From assembly GCA_964447405.1 (NCBI GenBank), contig CAYUSP010000004.1, positions 496,001 to 560,000 on the forward strand: a DNA stretch of 64,000 nt, in the 5' to 3' direction. Numbering within the stretch: position 1 is the first letter of the stretch; each line of letters begins with the position of its first letter. This document shows positions 62,255-64,000 of the stretch, one piece after another. A model generated the notes under the pieces. The model was given only the letters and a program-made list of their open reading frames with translations. It was not told the DNA's origin and ran no database searches. The translations under genes were made by a program, and so were the position numbers. The stretch comes from JALNZF01 sp964447405. GTDB lineage: Bacteria > Nitrospirota > UBA9217.

Positions 62255-62390
62255 CAATATCTCGACGGACATCTCTACGCGTAAATGCTGCACATGAATC
62301 ATCAAAACGGAGAAGCAAGGGAACAAGGGTTACGATCATGTTCTCCGCGTCCCTGATTCTCCCCTTCTCCGATTCGATGTCTGTTGATAC

Positions 62391-63014
62391 CTATTCAGTC
62401 GCTGCTATCAGATCGCCCTTCCGGTTCTTCTGCCAGCACTCTTCCGTGCTCTCTGTGCAAACGGGTTTTTCCTTGCCATAGCTGATGAGGGAGATTCGCT
62501 TGGCGGCAATGCCGAGATCCGTCAGGTATTTTTTTGCACTTGCAGCGCGGCGCTGTCCGAGGGCCTGGTTGTATTCCCGCGTTCCGCGCTCGTCGCAGTT
62601 GCCTTCAATCCGGACCTTGACTTTAGGATTGGCCTTGAGCCAGGCGGCGTTCGCTTTCATGATCGGGCGTGCATCATCGCGTACAAATGCTTTATCAAAA
62701 TCGAAGTAAATGGGCTGGAGGCCGGAAGCTTCTTTTTCCCTGGCTGCACGCTCGCGAGCCTGTTCCTCGTCTGCCCGCTTTGCAGCTTCAACCGCGGCAG
62801 CTTCGTCGGCCGCTTTTCTGGCTTCGGCCGCCTTCCTCGCTTCAGCTGCCTTCCGTTCCTCTTCTTCCTTCTGCGCGTCTGCCGGAGGCGGCGCTGTCTC
62901 CTCCTTCTGCTGATCTTGCGTGGAGCTCAGTTCAACGCTCTTGGGACAGCCCCATAGCGAGAACAAGCAAACCAGGACTATTATTCCGGAAAATAAAACA
63001 TTTTTACTCTTCAT
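62391..63014 (-). CDS. pal: Peptidoglycan-associated lipoprotein Pal
   Basis: A 207-residue lipoprotein: signal and lipobox VCLFSLWGC, an Ala/Glu/Lys-rich coiled linker (RKAAEARKAAEARKAADEAA), and a C-terminal OmpA-like domain with IYFDFDKAFVRDDARPIM and the meso-DAP-binding segment GNCDERGTREYNQALGQRRA. It ties the outer membrane to peptidoglycan. An ideal AAGGAGGA precedes the ATG at 63014. A perfect TATAAT (63050-63055) lies about 40 bases upstream, with a weak -35. Confidence 0.95.
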   Translation of the reverse strand: MKSKNVLFSGIIVLVCLFSLWGCPKSVELSSTQDQQKEETAPPPADAQKEEEERKAAEARKAAEARKAADEAAAVEAAKRADEEQARERAAREKEASGLQPIYFDFDKAFVRDDARPIMKANAAWLKANPKVKVRIEGNCDERGTREYNQALGQRRAASAKKYLTDLGIAAKRISLISYGKEKPVCTESTEECWQKNRKGDLIAATE

Positions 63015-63292
63015 GTGATCCTCCTTGCCGATGTGCTTATGGTGATTGTATTATACGTATCCGAAATTGGCGAGGCATGCAACAGAGATGTCAAATGCAC
63101 TGCTGAAAATGCTTGGAATACCATAACATACCTTCATCGTAGTTGTCAACGCCAAACGGGCTCCAGGCGCGCTCGTGACCCCAATCACAGACATGCCGGA
63201 CGGGGCAGCGCAGATGCCACCTGCGCATCCTTCATGCAGATATGCGCCGCAGCAATGTCCATTCCGGTATCCCTTTCTTACGTTGTTTCGTG

Positions 63293-64000
63293 CTATCCTT
63301 CCATGATAATCCGCAGCACCGCATCGTTCAATTTTTGTACCGTATAAGGTTTGGAGACAACCCCCCTGAACCCGTGATCCCGGTACTGCGCCATAATCGG
63401 ATCGTTCGAATATCCGCTCGAAACGATCACCTTCGCCTTTGAATCGATTTCAAGCAGCTTGCCGACTGCCTCCGCTCCGCCCATGCCCCCTGGTATAGTC
63501 AGGTCCATGATGACCGCATCGAATGGCCTGCCGCTCTGCTGTGCCTTACCATACAGGACAAGGGCTTGCTGTCCATCCTCGGCGCAGGCGACCTCGTAAC
63601 CCAGCCGCCCCAGAATCCGGCCGGCGACGTCCCTGATCATTTCTTCGTCATCGACCACCAGAATGCGGCCTGATCCCGCTGATTTCTGTATCTCTTCGGG
63701 CAATTCCCTGTGGTCAGCATGCAGAGATGCGGGAAGGTAGACCTGAAATGTTGTTCCCGCACCGAGCTCGGACTCCACTATGATGCTGCCGCCATGCCGA
63801 GTAACAATCGAATAGCTCGTTGCCAGGCCCAATCCGCTCCCTTTCTGCTTCGTCGTGAAATAGGGATCGAAGATCTTTTTAAAATGATCGCGGGGTATTC
63901 CGATACCTTGGTCTGTAAAGGTGATCTTTACGTACCTGCCCTGTGAAAGCAACGGCGCACTGCCTTCTGCAACAAAGACGTTGCTGCACTGAATATGCAG
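63293..64000 (-). CDS. Hybrid sensor histidine kinase, C-terminal part (N-terminus outside window)
   Basis: The open frame continues to the window edge; 235 residues are visible. The first part is the end of a HATPase domain: FTDQGIGIPRDHFKKIFDPY, GSGLGLATSYSIV and a final GTTFQVYLPAS. It is followed by a receiver domain (ILVVDDEEMIRDVAG, phosphoacceptor D in AVIMDLTIPGGMGG, K in GVVSKPY). This is the usual layout of PAS-type hybrid kinases in which the receiver is a phosphate sink or relay. The sensor domains are not in the window. Confidence 0.92.
   Translation of the reverse strand: MHIQCSNVFVAEGSAPLLSQGRYVKITFTDQGIGIPRDHFKKIFDPYFTTKQKGSGLGLATSYSIVTRHGGSIIVESELGAGTTFQVYLPASLHADHRELPEEIQKSAGSGRILVVDDEEMIRDVAGRILGRLGYEVACAEDGQQALVLYGKAQQSGRPFDAVIMDLTIPGGMGGAEAVGKLLEIDSKAKVIVSSGYSNDPIMAQYRDHGFRGVVSKPYTVQKLNDAVLRIIMEG

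Overview
The window is 64 kb from a Gram-negative bacterium: Tol-Pal lipoproteins, a TolC-type outer-membrane factor, a Wza/SLBB exporter and outer-membrane barrels are all present. Gene content points to an environmental, facultative or anaerobic lineage of the Desulfobacterota/Nitrospirota kind. The clues are a B12-dependent ribonucleotide reductase, hemerythrin, copper-handling oxidases, large PAS/GAF/Cache sensor kinases and a ScpA/ScpB-MinD-like cluster; this placement is inference, since no rRNA or tRNA is present. A 100-base N run at 54192-54291 shows this is a draft or metagenome assembly. Almost every gene is on the minus strand; only the scpA to HTH-protein operon (21836-25933) reads on plus.

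Layout. (1) 1-6875, copper and redox: a NosL-like protein, a cytochrome c/periplasmic-binding-protein fusion and a SCO1 protein in one operon, preceded by a 1255-residue secreted multicopper oxidase with repeat domains. (2) 7160-15359, signalling: Sel1 protein, orphan FKBP-N-domain protein, CheY-like regulator, RpoS/RpoD-like sigma factor, and a sigma-54 response regulator overlapping a 1201-residue sensor kinase. (3) 15609-21600: a zinc-ribbon protein with a histone-H1-like lysine tail, a small unknown protein, class II ribonucleotide reductase nrdJ with a clear NrdR-type operator/promoter, hemerythrin, universal stress protein and a kinase-fold protein. (4) 21836-25933 (plus): scpA, a HEAT-repeat gene bracketed by a perfect 35-bp inverted repeat, scpB, a MinD-like ATPase and a J-domain-like/HTH protein. 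(5) 26008-32302: a Cus-type copper/silver efflux operon (Met-rich YtkA/FixH-like protein, CusC, CusB, CusA) with a possible sigma-54 promoter.

(6) 32670-61209 is a large exopolysaccharide locus. It holds a Wzz-like copolymerase, an SLBB exporter, a CapD/WbpM-type dehydratase, a PglC-type phosphoglycosyl transferase, two glycosyltransferases, three methyltransferases, Wzy- and Wzx-like membrane proteins, a membrane-anchored transglutaminase-fold protein, a NodB-like deacetylase, a heparinase II/III-family protein, a secreted repeat protein with an embedded transglutaminase-like domain (broken by the assembly gap), an asparagine synthase, a two-domain dehydrogenase fusion, a decayed UDP-N-acetylmannosamine dehydrogenase, and an outer-membrane barrel. 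Many of these genes overlap by 4-8 bases, which suggests translational coupling. (7) 61397-64000: CpoB/YbgF, Pal and the C-terminal part of a hybrid sensor kinase cut by the window edge.

The most unusual signals are the two transglutaminase-fold proteins in the polysaccharide locus (one built on near-identical 282-bp repeats), the inverted repeat around the HEAT gene, the tandem NrdR boxes with one filling the nrdJ promoter spacer, the wecC-like pseudogene, and a dispersed GAGTCAGGAG-type repeat that supplies the last codons of cusA and cusC.
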